A stretch of 64,000 nucleotides of DNA from Sorghum bicolor (Eukaryota; Streptophyta; Magnoliopsida; Poales; Poaceae): contig NC_012872.2 in assembly GCF_000003195.3 (NCBI RefSeq), positions 58,261,695 to 58,325,694 of the forward strand, read 5' to 3'. The notes under the pieces were generated by a model that was not told the DNA's origin, did not search any database, and saw only the letters and a list, made by a program, of their open reading frames with translations. The translations under genes were made by a program, and so were the position numbers. Shown here in pieces: positions 12,472 to 23,780 of this stretch; positions within the stretch are counted from its first letter, which is position 1; the number at the start of each line of letters is the position of its first letter.

Positions 12472-12707
12472 CGGCTTTAGGCATCTAAAAAGTTTTTTTT
12501 TGATTTTGACACTTTTAGTATTTTCGTTTTTATTTGATAAATATTATTTAATCATAAAATAACTAAACTTAAAAGATTCGTCTCGCGGTTTACAGATAAA
12601 TTAAGTAATTAGTTTTGTTTTTATCTATATTTAATACTATACCGTAAAATTTGATGTCACGAGAAAACTTGAAAAGTTTTTAATTTTTGGTGAACTGAAC
12701 ACGTCCT
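12472..12707 (-). mobile_element. GGCCTTGTTTAG-type MITE (Tourist-like), diverged copy
   Basis: It contains the family core blocks in order: CGTTTTTATTTGATAAATATT, AAAGATTCGTCTCGCGGTTTACAG, TAATTAGTTTT, ATCTATATTTAATAC, a GATGTCAC block and TTGAAAAGTTTTT. It ends GGTGAACTGAACACGTCC, a diverged form of the terminal AACTAAACAAGGCC. The same core occurs at least ten times in the window. Confidence 0.7.
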
Positions 12708-12709
12708 TA

Positions 12710-14440
12710 ATTTGCCATGCATATGCATCGCAGAGATTTCTTTTGCCTGCAGCTGCACGTGAGCCACAGGTCCACCGCGCGCTCGATCCCCTCCCCAGCT
12801 GTGTGCTGTGTGCCTGTGTGCATGGCCGCAACCCGTGCGGTGCACGCATACACCATACACGTGTGCCGTCGCGTTCCATCGGGTGGGACCGTTCTACTCA
12901 TACCATCACCGTGTGTACCTTTCGCGCGCACGCCCGACTCACATGGCAAGCAACGCTCAAGCTAATAAGCTAGATCAGGCTTATATTAACATAATACTAA
13001 TCACTAAAGCGGTGCTTCCGTACGCTTTCCTTTTTCTTTGCCTCGGCCACGTACGCTCCACGGCCCCCTTTATACGTAGTACGTACGTGCCTACAACTTA
13101 ACATATGCTTGCTCTGCTCCGCACGAGTACATACTGAGAGAAAGAGAGAGAGCTAGCACAATCATCATCAGATCAGAGCTAAGCTAGGCCAATTAAGCGA
13201 AATATATGCTTACAGCCTAAGCAATTACCTGCCGTATGTAATTTAGATCTGAAGTGCAATGCCGATGCTTAATTGTTGCTCTGGCTGTACATACTCGCTC
13301 CTATACATCGGAAAAGAAAATAGTCGTCGCAGGGAACGTGCATGGTGCAATACGTACTCTTCGCCTTCCTGAAATCCAGGGTTTTGTGTAAGGACGTTGC
13401 TTTCTTACTGCATTGCAGGATCTAAAGTCCATGTCTAGTGTCTGTCTACTTGCTGCTCCAAATTTCGCGTTCACTACGTCACTTCATACTATACCAAGGG
13501 GTGGTTGTGCACATGCTTGCACAGAAAGCACTTGTTTGTTTGTCCAAATGCATGCACCGTGACACCATGTGTATACACGTCCACGGCTCCTCGCCACACA
13601 CTATGGTGTGCTTCGAAACAGTGTAGCTAGAGGACTAGCTAGTCGTCTTAGACCCCTAGTAGCTAAGCTAGTGATGCCTCCTAGTGTGCGTGCTGTCTTT
13701 TTGGAGCTTCATGTGTGTTAGGATTAGGATACTGCATAATAGGACGGTCAAGGTCCCGGTATGGCTAACAGCAGTGGACCGAAAAGAGTAGCTCGAAGAA
13801 CCTATATCCAAGGAATAAAAAAGAGAATAGGAAGAAGGCCATTGTCCCTATGTAAATGTGCCGGTGATGGATGAGTGGCGATTTAGGCCTCGACCTCCCA
13901 ACACGCGTGGCACAAGCAGCCTAGGCGACCGTCCGGTATTATTTCTTTATTTATATCCAAAGCCATGTTAAGCCAGGCATTATTATTAGTACAACATTAT
14001 GTACAGTAATGTACAAGCAAACTCTCTAGCAGAGGAACCTCAACGGTGACTCAACCTCTGCAGGGAGTACCCTGCTATATATAGCATTTGCTGGCTGACA
14101 AAGTGTGACGCGTCAGAAAATATTTTGCTCCCGCCTCAGCTCACTGGACTCTCTAAGAGATAGCTTCTGGTTTGAGGTCGTCCCTCCAAATTAAAATCTA
14201 GTTTTAGCTTCGTTCCCTTATATTTTTTTATTTAAATTTGGTTTGAGTTGCCTTTAATTAGACGCTTGAAAAGGGGGGACAAACCTGTGTGGCTGGCCCT
14301 GCCCGTCCGTCCGTACAGCATTTCAGCTTTGAGAAATCCTTTTGCTCCCGCCTCAGCTCTCACTCCGTGCCCAGCTGCCCATGCATGCATGGACACCCTC
14401 GCGGCCTCGCCCCACGCACCCCTGCATTTTGAAGCGGTGT
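12710..14440. other. Intergenic DNA without a recognised gene
   Basis: No reading frame with a domain and no paired repeat ends were found. Short runs such as AGAGAGAGAG (about 13140) and CATGCATG (about 14380) occur. Confidence 0.4.
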
Positions 14441-14441
14441 G

Positions 14442-15790
14442 GACTATGGACCCCTAGAGTCGACGCATCCGCCCAATTTTTTTACAATTTGATCTTTTTT
14501 TAAAGAAAATTTTCTTTTGTATCACTGAAAAACTTAAACTCAGTTTTGGACCCAGAGGGTCGACGCCATGCTTCATGGCGTCGAGGTTACACGTCTTAAC
14601 GCTATGGATCACGACGTCGAGCTCCTTGGCCGAGCCCAGCGTGGCGTCCGACGTGGCAGAGAGGTCGACGCCATAGATCACGCCGTCGAGCCTTCAACTA
14701 CAAACCAGCAGACGCCGTCGACCTGGCGTACACCGACAACCAGATCTTCATGCTCGACTGGGTGCGCCGGCTGTCCGACGAGGGGAAGCTGCTCGACGCC
14801 GCGGACGCGAAGCTGCCGGACAGCGGCGCCTCCGCACTGTTCGACGTCGGAAGGGTCATGCACCTCGACCTCCTCTGCTCGCTGCACGACCCCAGGGCGC
14901 GTCCGACCATGAGGTGGGTGGTGGAGAACCTCTCCGACAGCTGCTCCGGCGGCGAACTCCCGCGTCTGCCGTCGTTCGTGGCGCTCCCGAAATACATCTC
15001 CCTCACCACTTCGACGGCCTCCGACTCCGGCGCCACGACCGTCACCACCGACCGGAGCACGGCGATGACGTTTCTGTCCAATCCTGTCTACGCCACCGCG
15101 GCCGCGGACACCATCTACCACACCGCGGAAGACGGGAGTAGGGCCGGCTCCAGGTCCGCGTCCGCTGACTCCAGCTCCGGTCGGCAGTCATCGTCGCGGC
15201 AATCTACCATGGCGGCGATCCCGCACGTCGACATGGAGCGTGAGATACCCTACAAGGAGATCGTCGCCATCACCAACGACTTTTCGAGTCGCAGGTGGTC
15301 GCGGAGCTGGACTTCGGGACAGGGTACGAGGGCTTCCTGGACACCGGCCACGGCCGCGTCCTCGTCCTCGTGAAGCGTCTGGGCATGAAGACGTGCCCGG
15401 CGCTGCGCGTCCGCTTCGCCAGGGAGCTCTGCAACCTGGCCAAGCTCCGGCACAGGAACCTCGTGCAACTGCGCGGGTGGTGCACGGACCACGGCGAGAT
15501 GCTCGTCGTCTACAACTACGCCCCGGGGAGCCTGGTGATTTGTAGTTGAAGGCTCGACGCCGTGATCTACGGCGTCGACCTCTCTGCCACGTCGGACGCC
15601 ACGCTGGGCTCGTCCGGGGAGCTCGACATCGTGATTCATGGCGTCGAGACGTGTAACCTCGACGCTATGAAGCATGGCGTCGACCCCCTGGGTCCAAAAC
15701 TGAGTTTAAGTTTTCCAGGGTCCAAAAGAGATTTTTCTTCAAAAAAAGGGCCAAATTATAAAAAATTGGGACCCATCCGATTCTATAGTC
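14442..15790. mobile_element. Pack-MULE-like element carrying a kinase gene fragment
   Basis: Long terminal inverted repeats of about 240 bp (roughly 14467-14704 and 15539-15776) face each other. Their inner ends read CTTCAACTACAAA and TTTGTAGTTGAAG, and both carry the block AACTTAAACTCAGTTTTGGACCC. Each arm contains three CGACGCCATG...CATGGCGTCG-type palindromes. Between the arms lie 834 bp of a host kinase gene. Outer ends are approximate, since a shared GACTAT(A/G)GA may extend to 14442 and 15790. I could not find a 9-bp target duplication, so the Mutator assignment is inferred from architecture only. Confidence 0.75.
14705..15538 (+). pseudogene. Captured fragment of a receptor-like kinase S.2-type gene
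   Basis: The reading frame from about 14712 encodes the end of one kinase domain (DNQIFMLDWVRRLSDEGK, then DPRARPTMRWVVENLS). A serine/threonine-rich linker follows, then the start of a second kinase-like domain (IPYKEIVAITNDF). After about 15284 the frame shifts by one base and continues with ELDFGTGYEGFLDTGHGRV, VKRLGMKTCPALRVRFAREL and HRNLVQLRGWCTDHGEMLVV. The order of kinase end, linker and second kinase start resembles the double-kinase receptor-like protein kinase S.2 (LecRK-related) as I recall it. There is no start, no catalytic loop and one frameshift, so it cannot make a kinase. The GC content is much higher than in the flanks, as expected for a captured exon. Confidence 0.75.
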
Positions 15791-16782
15791 GTCTATACTG
15801 CTAAACAGCTAAAGTGACAATGCAAGTGAAGAGACTGCCTGTTAGGTTAACAACGAAGATGATGATGAGGTACAGGTACTACGTAGCAGGAAGTATGAAC
15901 TTAGCGCTATGGAGAGCCTGATTCAACCGCAATGACATTACACACTTATCTAGGGGGTGCTCCCAATGCAATGGTCCGACTTATTAGAGCTAGCCAGCTC
16001 AATCAACTCGTTGATAGTAAAGAAGAAGAAGAAGAAAAAGAAGGAGAAGAAGAAGAGAGACTAGCAATACGATCTCTATCACGCAACGTGATATGCTTAT
16101 TGATGTATCTCTACACCACGTTTACCAGTTTATTAGAGCTATTGGTTATATTGTTGAAGCTGCCCTAAGATTGAAAATATGCATTTTGGGGTAAGTAAAG
16201 TTTGTGTAAATTTGCGGTAGAAATCCCTTCAATGTTGATATTTGCTGATGGGCGCTACTCGATGCTATTTTTGTTATATGACACCCTTTAATTAATTAAT
16301 TAATTAATTAATTAATTGTGGAAATTGGCTCTTAGAAACTATGATAATTAAAACAATATTTGCTAGGAGTCAATAAGGGAGAGAGAAATTAAAAGTGCCA
16401 TTATTCCTCCTTACTATTATACCACAACAATTAATAATTATCTAAAAATCGAAACTTTTGCATATGAAATTTGTTGAAAACAACCTTTATATAACAAAAA
16501 TATAGAGGTCAACGAGGTCTAGAACTTTGTATTTGAAAATTTTTTATTTAATCTTATTTATAATGCCAAAAAACTATTTTAATTTTCTAAAATTTTGAAA
16601 ATTTAGATTTAGAATTTTTGAAAGACTTTTGTACATGGAAGGTCGTTAGAAAATCTAAATTCCAAATTTCAACTAGCAACTAATTCACAAAGGAAAGCTA
16701 AAGTGGGCTAATAGCTACATACCACAAGTTAACGTATCAAAACAACACAAGAATAAAATGTAGTCACATATCAATTACTTCT
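15791..16782. other. AT-rich intergenic DNA with simple repeats
   Basis: A GAA/GAAGAA-rich run lies at about 16020-16057 and an (ATTA)n microsatellite at about 16288-16316. No gene is visible. Confidence 0.5.
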
Positions 16783-17197
16783 GAGCATGTCCAAGAGTTC
16801 CCAAAATTCACTTAGAATAATCTTATTTTTTGGCAAGATTAAAAAAGTTCTCTCCAGCATCTCCTTATTTGAACTCCCAATCTTTATCCACTTAGGAAAA
16901 TCAACCCAATCACGCGAAAATATATATGCACATATAATGATGAGCCGATCCGGGGTGGAAGGACGTGGAGAAAAATAAGGACTAGGATAGGGTTCCTAAT
17001 AGTAAGGGAAAAAAGTATAAAAATTATTAGGATGATTTAGAAATTGTCTGAGATTGCTGATGTAAAATTGTTTTTTATATTCTAGGAGCAAGATTTTAGA
17101 AAATTATCGGAGGAACCTAACAAATGTGCTCCCAACTTTTTTTAGCCATTCGAAAAACACATTGATTCACCATTTTTTTGGAACTTTGGAGATGCTC
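16783..17197. mobile_element. MITE with GAGCATCTCCAA-type terminal inverted repeats
   Basis: The left end is GAGCATGTCCAAGAGTTCC. The right end, read on the other strand, is GAGCATCTCCAAAGTTCC. The interior is AT-rich and non-coding. A second copy of this family is at 56215-56500. Confidence 0.7.
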
Positions 17198-19969
17198 TAA
17201 CAAGTAACAACCTGTGAACTAACAACTAGCCCTAGATAAAACCATATAGACCTTAACATTGAGTCAGTGCTAATTTTGTGGACATATTTGGAGACGCTCT
17301 GAGCATTCCTCTTTGTTGCACTTGCACCAATCACGAGTATAGAAGTAATGCAGTACTCTTTTGTCCTAACATAGACACATATCTTGTGTTTCATAGTCTT
17401 AAGTTTGACTAGAATTACAGAAATACTATGAAATTATATGGTGTGGTTAACCAGATGGTGCTTTGTTTGGTATAACATTGGTCAAAAATCAAAATTTGGT
17501 TTGATTTTTCAAAACGCGTCATATATACTTATTTAGAGAGAGAGAGAGAGAATGTATGATTTTGCATCACAAGGACAGACGCCGAAGGCATGAACAAGAC
17601 GATCGGTAGGCTAGTACTAGTATCCTTCCAAAAGTAGTAGGAGTAGATATTTCTGCAGGTCCGTGTGACTTGTGGAGACTCGCTACAGTTGCTAATGGCT
17701 CTTGCCCATTGGCCAAAACCAACAACAGGCCAAAAGCTCGCCGCTATCCTGAAGCCGCCGGCTCGCCGCGCGCCGGTCCCGGTCCCGGTCCCGGCCCGCC
17801 ACGTAAGCGGACGGCGTGCGTGGACCGCCGCGCGGAGGCAGAGACAGACAGAGAGCTTTATGACGTGTACTACAGTAGTACGCTCCGGTGGCCCGTGAGT
17901 ACTTTCCGTTACCTTGGTCCGAGCTACGGGCGAATGGGGACTGACTGACTACTGCTAGTAGTCTGCAGTCTGCTGACGCAGTGACGCCTTGCCCTCTTGC
18001 CAAACAAGTGCTCCTGCAGAGCGTTGGTCCAGCCGTGCACGCAGGGGGCATCAGAGGTGGAGCCAGAGGGCAGCAGATTGCGTCGGGAGCCGCTCCGGTA
18101 CCGGCGCGCGTGGAGAGCAACAGCCAACCGGGCAACCGGCCGGCGAGCGGTCCAACGCGCCGGGGAGGGGACGTAGTAGTAAAAAAAGAAATGGAGGAGA
18201 AGAGAAGCGGACGAATGGATCGGGCAGTGCGCGTTGGATTGGACACTGGAGGCTGCTGCGGTGCGCCCGGCCCGGGGTGCATCGCGTGCTTTGCGGGGCG
18301 GTGCTCGTCCTGTTCCGCTTGCGGCGCCGCGCGCTCGCCTCTCGTCGTTGTGGTTCTCTATACTCTCTTCTCTTGTCTCTCGGGCGGCGCGGCGCGGCGC
18401 GGCGCACGCCGGGCTGGGATAGCCGCTTCCCCTGCTCTAGCTGAGCAGGGCAGCAGGAGCGGCTCCGGTCCGAAATTTTCTTCCAATTGGGATTGGGATT
18501 GCCAAACACTCGGTCTTGGTGTGCGGTGGGGAGCGTGCATGGCTTCATCGGCGTTGCGGTTTAACCTTGTACTACTACTACAGTGGCAGACAGACACGCG
18601 ACTCATTGTGAGGGTGTGGCAACGTATAGTAGACGAAAAGGGAGAGAGGGGGGGAGAAGAAGATGACGTGTGCGTCCACCTAGTCCGACGGTCCGATCTA
18701 CAGTACCTGGCCGAGATCGAACACAAGGTCGGCTAGTCTGTTCACCTACCGACCAGGGGAGGGGTCGATCGGGCCAGAGAAAAAGGCGAGCGCAATTCAT
18801 TTTTCTTGAGACCGTGATCCGTTCCAGCGACGCAGAGCAGGACCGTTACTACTTTGGGGTTGCTCTCTTGCACTCGCATGAACTGTCCTCACTCAGCTCC
18901 TCTCCTCCTGATGAGTCCTGGGACTGGGAGTCCGATGGCCCGCGGTCTCGGGCAGGCTGGTGGCGCCTCTGCTGCCCCCCAACGACCTGCTAATGGTGGT
19001 ATAGTACAGTGTCCAGCCAGGAGTGGGCTGTTATCTGCGATGGAATGTCAAAAGCCAGCCATGGAGTACACTGTCCCCTCTGAGGCTGATCGATCAGGCC
19101 GGACGAATGATCCCACGCCTGCTGCCGACTGCCGTGCTGTCCAGGAGACCAGGACGCAGCGTGCAGGGTCCGGCTCACCAAACCCCCGTGCGAGATCAGG
19201 TCAGGTCAGGTGCGGCGGATGGAGATGGATCCCCGCCGCCGGCCGGGCCGCTGCCTGCGTGTGCATCCATGAATGATGAATGAGCAGTCGAGCACGCCCA
19301 CCACCAGACTCCACCAGTTGCGGTAGTGAAAGCTGCAGCTGCAGCTGCAGGACGGACGGGGGGGGCGTGCAGGTGCAGGGGAGGGTCGCCACGTGAGCGC
19401 GGCATGATTACCGGCTCATTTCTGGGGTGCCGCAACCACCAACACCGCCCGTGCCGCCGGTATTATTATTATTGCCCAGCGGCGGGAGCGACTAGCGAGA
19501 GTCTCCGTCCGTCGTCGCAAGGCTGCCGATCGATGCTCTGCACTGCACTACCCGGGCATTGGCAAGATGCATTCCAAAACTTGGGCCTGGCCGGCCGCCT
19601 GGGGTGTGTAGGGCTCGTGTGACAGTACGTGCGGTGGGTGTTGCCTTTTTCGCTAATGGTGTTCACATTGCTCCAGACTCCGCATTTGGGATTTGTCCGG
19701 TGATTAGGGACTGAAGACACTGGACCTGAAACTCTGGAAGGTAGTAACAAGAGCTACAACTGGCTCACCTGCACTGCATCTGTATCTGGGTGAAGGAAGA
19801 ACGACCTTTGGAGAAGCCAAAGGGCTAGCAGCTAGTAAGTGATAATATGGCAACTGAAGTCACCAGTCTTGGTGGCACATTTGGCAACTCTCTGTCGCAT
19901 TGCATGCTCGTACGAGGCAGCAGTAAAAAGTAAAAGCGACACTACAGAAAATCTCGCTCCAGCTGAGCT
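17198..19969. other. Intergenic DNA, largely GC-rich, no gene supported
   Basis: Long overlapping frames between 17660 and 19620 occur on both strands and lack domains. A GCGGC repeat is seen at about 18384-18405 and GCAGCT repeats at about 19331-19349. An (AG)n run lies at about 17537-17551. Confidence 0.4.
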
Positions 19970-20201
19970 GGCCTTGTTTAGTTCGCAAAAATTTTCACGA
20001 TTCCCCGTCACATCGAATCTTTGGTCGCATGCATGAAGTATTAAATATAAATGAAAATAAAAACTAATTGCACAGTTTACCTGTAATTTGTGAGATGAAT
20101 CTTTTGAGCCTAGTTACTCCTTAATTGGATAATGTTTGTCAAATAAAAACAAAAGTGCTACAGTAGTCAAAAACCAAAATTTTTACAAACTAAACAAGGC
20201 C
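19970..20201 (+). mobile_element. GGCCTTGTTTAG-type MITE
   Basis: It starts GGCCTTGTTTAGTTCGC and ends ACTAAACAAGGCC, giving terminal inverted repeats of about 13 bp, followed by TTA. The interior has the family blocks CGTCACATCGAATCTT, TAAAAACTAATTGCACAGTTT, GATGAATCTTTTGAGCCTAG and AAAGTGCTACAGT. Ends of this form and 3-bp TTA/TAA duplications fit Tourist (PIF/Harbinger) MITEs. Confidence 0.85.
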
Positions 20202-20424
20202 TTACTTCGGTTGATGAATTGAAGGGACGCTGGACTCCTTCAGTCTGGACTCTGGACTGCGAGCAGCATGCAGCTTGTCGTAGAATGGGCATGCATGATT
20301 GGAGTTGGTACGTTGCACAGTAAAAACGCATGGGTACTGCGTGCAGTGCAGGAGTTGTAGACTGTAGGACAGCAAAGCATCTCGGCGACATTCTTAGATT
20401 TAACAGCTAAAGACCTCACTCTAA

Positions 20425-20791
20425 GGCCCCGTAGCACTTTCGTTTGTTTGTGACAAATATTATCTAATTATGGACTAACTATAATCAAAAGATTCGTCTC
20501 GTGATTTACAGCTAAACTGTGTAATTAGTTTTTGTTTTCGTGTATATTTAATATTTTATGCATGTGCCACAAGATTCTCCGTCACATCGAATCTTGTGGC
20601 ACATGCATGAAATATTAAATATAGACGAAAACAAAAACTAATTACACAGTTTAACTGTAAATCACGAGATGAATCTTTTAATCCTAGTTAGTCTATGATT
20701 GGATAATATTTATCACAAACAAACGAAAGTGCTACAGTATCGAAAACTTTTTACTTTTCGGAACTAAACAAGGCCTGAATTAAACAAGGCC
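20425..20791. mobile_element. Head-to-head fold-back MITE with 147-bp arms
   Basis: Arms 20431-20577 and 20589-20735 are inverted copies with an 11-nt loop. Both are the same internal part of the GGCCTTGTTTAG MITE family. The element starts GGCC after TAA (20422-20424). It ends with a duplicated terminus, AACAAGGCC at about 20775 and again at 20791, followed by TAA. A normal member has short terminal repeats only, so this is a rearranged copy. Confidence 0.85.
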
Positions 20792-21057
20792 TAATACTTT
20801 CTTGAAGTAAACACAACTCTTGAACCCTCTTCCTCCCTCGCATCGTATCGCATCGCATCACCCGGACACCCACCCCAAGAGCAGAACATAGTACACCAAT
20901 CGATTGATTTGATTCTCTAGCACCAGAAAATCCCATCGTCAGTCGAGTTACGTACGGATGCGAATCTGGCCAGTACAAGCTCAGCATTGACGGGCTGACG
21001 GCCAACGAGAGAAGTACATGCAGTGAAAAGTTGTTACTAGGACACCAACAACGCATA

Positions 21058-21297
21058 GGACTTGTTTACGTCTAAGGGGAAAATTTCACGATATTATAGC
21101 ATTTTCGTTTGTTTGTGGTAATATTGTCCAACCATGGACTAACTAGATTCAAAAGATTTGTCTCATCAATTTCGACCAAACTGTGCAATTAGTTTTTATT
21201 TTCGTCAATATTTAATACTCCATGCATGCGTATAAAGATTCGATGTGACGGAGAATCTTGAAAAATTTTGGGTCTTTGGGTGGAAGTAAACAAGGTC
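21058..21297 (-). mobile_element. GGCCTTGTTTAG-type MITE
   Basis: The family core is in reverse order: GCATTTTCGTTTGTTTGTGG, TCAAAAGATTTGTCTCATC, GTGCAATTAGTTTTTATTTTC and GATTCGATGTGACGGAGAATC. It ends AAGTAAACAAGGTC, followed by TTA. Confidence 0.8.
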
Positions 21298-21300
21298 TTA

Positions 21301-21679
21301 GTTCCTCAAAATTTTTTCAAAACACTACCGTAGTACTTTTGTTTGTATTTGATAATTATTATTCAATCATAGACTAACTAGACTTAAAAGATTCGTCTCG
21401 TAAATTATATGTGAACTATGTAATTAGTTTTTTTATCTATATTTAATGCTTGACGGGGAATCTTGAACATTTTGCAAGATCCCTCGTCACATCGAATCTT
21501 GCAGCATATGCATAAAACATTAAATATAGATGAAAATAAAAAACTAATTATACATTTTATCTGTAAATCACGAGACGAATTTTTTAAACCTAGTTACTTC
21601 ATGGTTGCACAATGTTTGTCAAATAAAAACAAAAGTGATACAGTGTCAAAACCCAAAAAAAAAAGATCTAAACAAGGCC
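21301..21679. mobile_element. Second head-to-head fold-back MITE
   Basis: A left arm at about 21330-21450 is inverted relative to 21516-21641. Both carry the family blocks around ATTCGTCTCG/CGAGACGAAT and TATTTAATGCT/ACATTAAATA. Between them is a smaller inverted pair, TGACGGGGAATCTTG / CAAGATCCCTCGTCA. The right end is CTAAACAAGGCC followed by TTA. The arms are less alike than in the element at 20425. Confidence 0.7.
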
Positions 21680-21684
21680 TTACT

Positions 21685-22022
21685 TGCCTTGTTGTTCCAC
21701 AACCAAAATTTTTTCATCTATCACATCAAATCTTTGGACATATGCATAGAACATTAAATGTATACGAAAACAAAAACTAATCGTACAGTTTAGTTGTAAA
21801 TCGCGAGACGAATCTTTTAAACCTAATTAGCCTATGATTAACCATAGCTGCTACAATAATCCACATGTGCTAATGATGGATTAATTAGGCTTAATAAATT
21901 CGTCTTGCAGTTTTTAGACGAGCTATGTAATTTTTTTATTAGTATCCAAATACTCCTCTCAACATCTTATGAAACATCCGATGTGACACGCCCAAAAACT
22001 TTTCACTCCCCAACTAGAGGCA
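21685..22022 (+). mobile_element. Tourist-like MITE, longer related subfamily
   Basis: It shares its left half with the GGCCTTGTTTAG family and then has a distinct right half: CACATGTGCTAATGATGGAT, TTAGTATCCAAATACTCC, CATCCGATGTGACAC and TTTTCACTCCCCA. The same subfamily, better preserved, is at 51719-52028. The termini here are degraded. Confidence 0.75.
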
Positions 22023-22049
22023 CCTTGGAAATATATACTGTATGTTGAA

Positions 22050-22090
22050 GGCTCCATCGGCCACTGAAGATGCCAAGGCCAAGGCGCCCA
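22050..22090 (-). pseudogene. Possible remnant of E2 (UBC) exon 3
   Basis: By eye, 28 of 40 positions match the plus-strand sequence of E2 exon 3 near 39661-39700, including the shared GATG(T/C)CAAGGC block. On its own this is weak. It is in the right order and orientation relative to the exon 2 and exon 1 remnants at 37293-37433 and 38246-38277, on the far side of the CACTA insertion. Confidence 0.3.
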
Positions 22091-22344
22091 TAAAAGTTGC
22101 CACCTTCTCAATGCATATTAAGAGTTCAGAAAATTTCGAAATTTGTTGCTGTTTTGCTTAGTAGAGACATGATACCCAATATGGCAAATGCATTTGCAGA
22201 CCTAGAATAAAGAGTTTCAAGCTTGCATGGTAATAGTCATAACCACAAACAATATCATGCGTGTTAGTATGTAATTTAGTGATATTCACTACTACAGAAT
22301 GAGGCATTGGTCGATGTTCAAAATGGTCAAAAACCTCGGCCTTT

Positions 22345-22580
22345 TTGCCGCCCGGGGTTAAAGACCCCTTTAACACCGGTTCGTAACACGAACCGGTGCT
22401 AAAGGGTCCTGCCCAACGGCTACTGACAGGTGCTGTCGGGGCAGAGACCCTTTAGCACCGGCCAGAGCCACGGGCCGAGGCAAACCCTTTAGCACCGGTT
22501 TTTATTACAAACCGGTGCTAAAAGGTAACCCTTTAGCACCGGTTTTTGCCCTGAACCGGTGCTAAAGTTCCGGTTTATAG
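22345..22580. repeat. Left subterminal repeats of the CACTA element
   Basis: Direct and inverted copies of CCCTTTAGCACCGGTT occur at about 22352, 22390, 22447, 22487, 22508, 22528 and 22555. Pairs are spaced to form short hairpins around ACCGGT. In CACTA elements such motifs are the binding sites of the element-encoded TNPA-like protein. Confidence 0.8.
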
Positions 22581-22837
22581 GCCCGCTCCCTCCTCCCCTC
22601 TGCCCATTTGAAACCGAGAGCACCATTGTTGTTCTTGGAGCTTCTTCTTGCTTGTTCTTTATTTGTTCTTCATCTCCAACGCCCATCGTTGATCTTCTTC
22701 GACTCCGTCATCGTCTCTTCGTGCTTGGAGGTGACTAACTTTTGTCTTTCTTGTCTTTTCATGTTGTTTTTGGCTTGTGATGTTCGCATTATTTTTAGCT
22801 CAAATCCACGTTGTTATTTTGAATCATTCACATGAAT

Positions 22838-22953
<116 letters not shown>

Positions 22954-23163
22954 TATTTAATGGTTGACCTAGTATTAATGTAGTTTGCAAGAATGAATTA
23001 TAGTATATTTTTATGATCTTAGAAAGTAGGATAGTTCAAATTAATTGGTTTGTTAATATCACTTGATTTATTTTTATTACTACATATAATGTCCATTGTA
23101 TCATACATGTTTACTAGTAAATGTGGAATTTATAATTGTTTAAAAATTGAGTATGGATAGTAG

Positions 23164-23644
23164 ATGGCAACCGTGACCGGGTCTTCGGTCTCTCAACGGG
23201 TTCAAAAGCGATACCGTCCGGAACTCCCTCTCATTACTTGTGGCAAGTGTGGGCAGAAGATTTTGATGGAGTACAAAGTGTCGAAAGAGAGAGTAAACAA
23301 GGGTCGTATATTCTACAAGTGTCCAGATCGTAATGTGAGTTATTTCCAGACATTTGCTTATATATGTGCATATTTTTTAAAATGATATTAATTAAACTTT
23401 TGATTCTCTCTTTTAATTTCAGTGGGACGGTACCGGTGGATGTACAGGTTGGTACTGGGAGGAAGAATACATTGAACACATTAAGAAATCTTTTGCACAG
23501 GTGGTTGAGGCTGAAGGTGGTGAGGCAGTGAGCCGACGAAAGGAGTTCAATGATGTTGATCAAGCGAATGATCTATCTATTATAGTTGGGATCGGACGCG
23601 AACTAATTATGTTGCTTAAGTGCATTTTAGTTTTGGTTTTTTAG
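23164..23644 (+). CDS. Small GRF-type zinc-finger protein encoded by the CACTA element
   Basis: Two exons, 23164-23334 and 23423-23644 (TAG 23642-23644). The 88-bp intron starts GTGAGT and ends TTTCAG. The phases match and give about 130 residues. Residues 28-72 show the GRF pattern: TCGKCGQ, then NKGRIFYKCP, then GGCTGWYWEEEY. The ligands are C-x2-C...C...C, and the aromatic residues lie after the last cysteine. The C-terminal tail is short and hydrophobic (LIMLLKCILVLVF). GRF fingers are single-stranded nucleic-acid binding modules in topoisomerase 3-alpha and APE2-type proteins. Here the protein sits directly upstream of the transposase, so a role in transposition or in handling cut ends is possible but inferred. 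The reading frame is intact, unlike the other genes in this element. Confidence 0.72.
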
Positions 23645-23780
23645 TGCTAGTTGCGATTGTATTTGTTGTAGCCAAGCTTTTCTAAATTAATCAACTATGT
23701 ATCTTAGACATGTTGTGCAATAAGATGAGAAACTATATGTGTGCATTTTTTTCATAATATATATGTTATATTTAATGCAG

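Noticed and set aside
17690..18740. Frames of 150-250 codons in GC-rich DNA
   Set aside because: Overlapping on both strands, no recognised motif, and interrupted by simple repeats.
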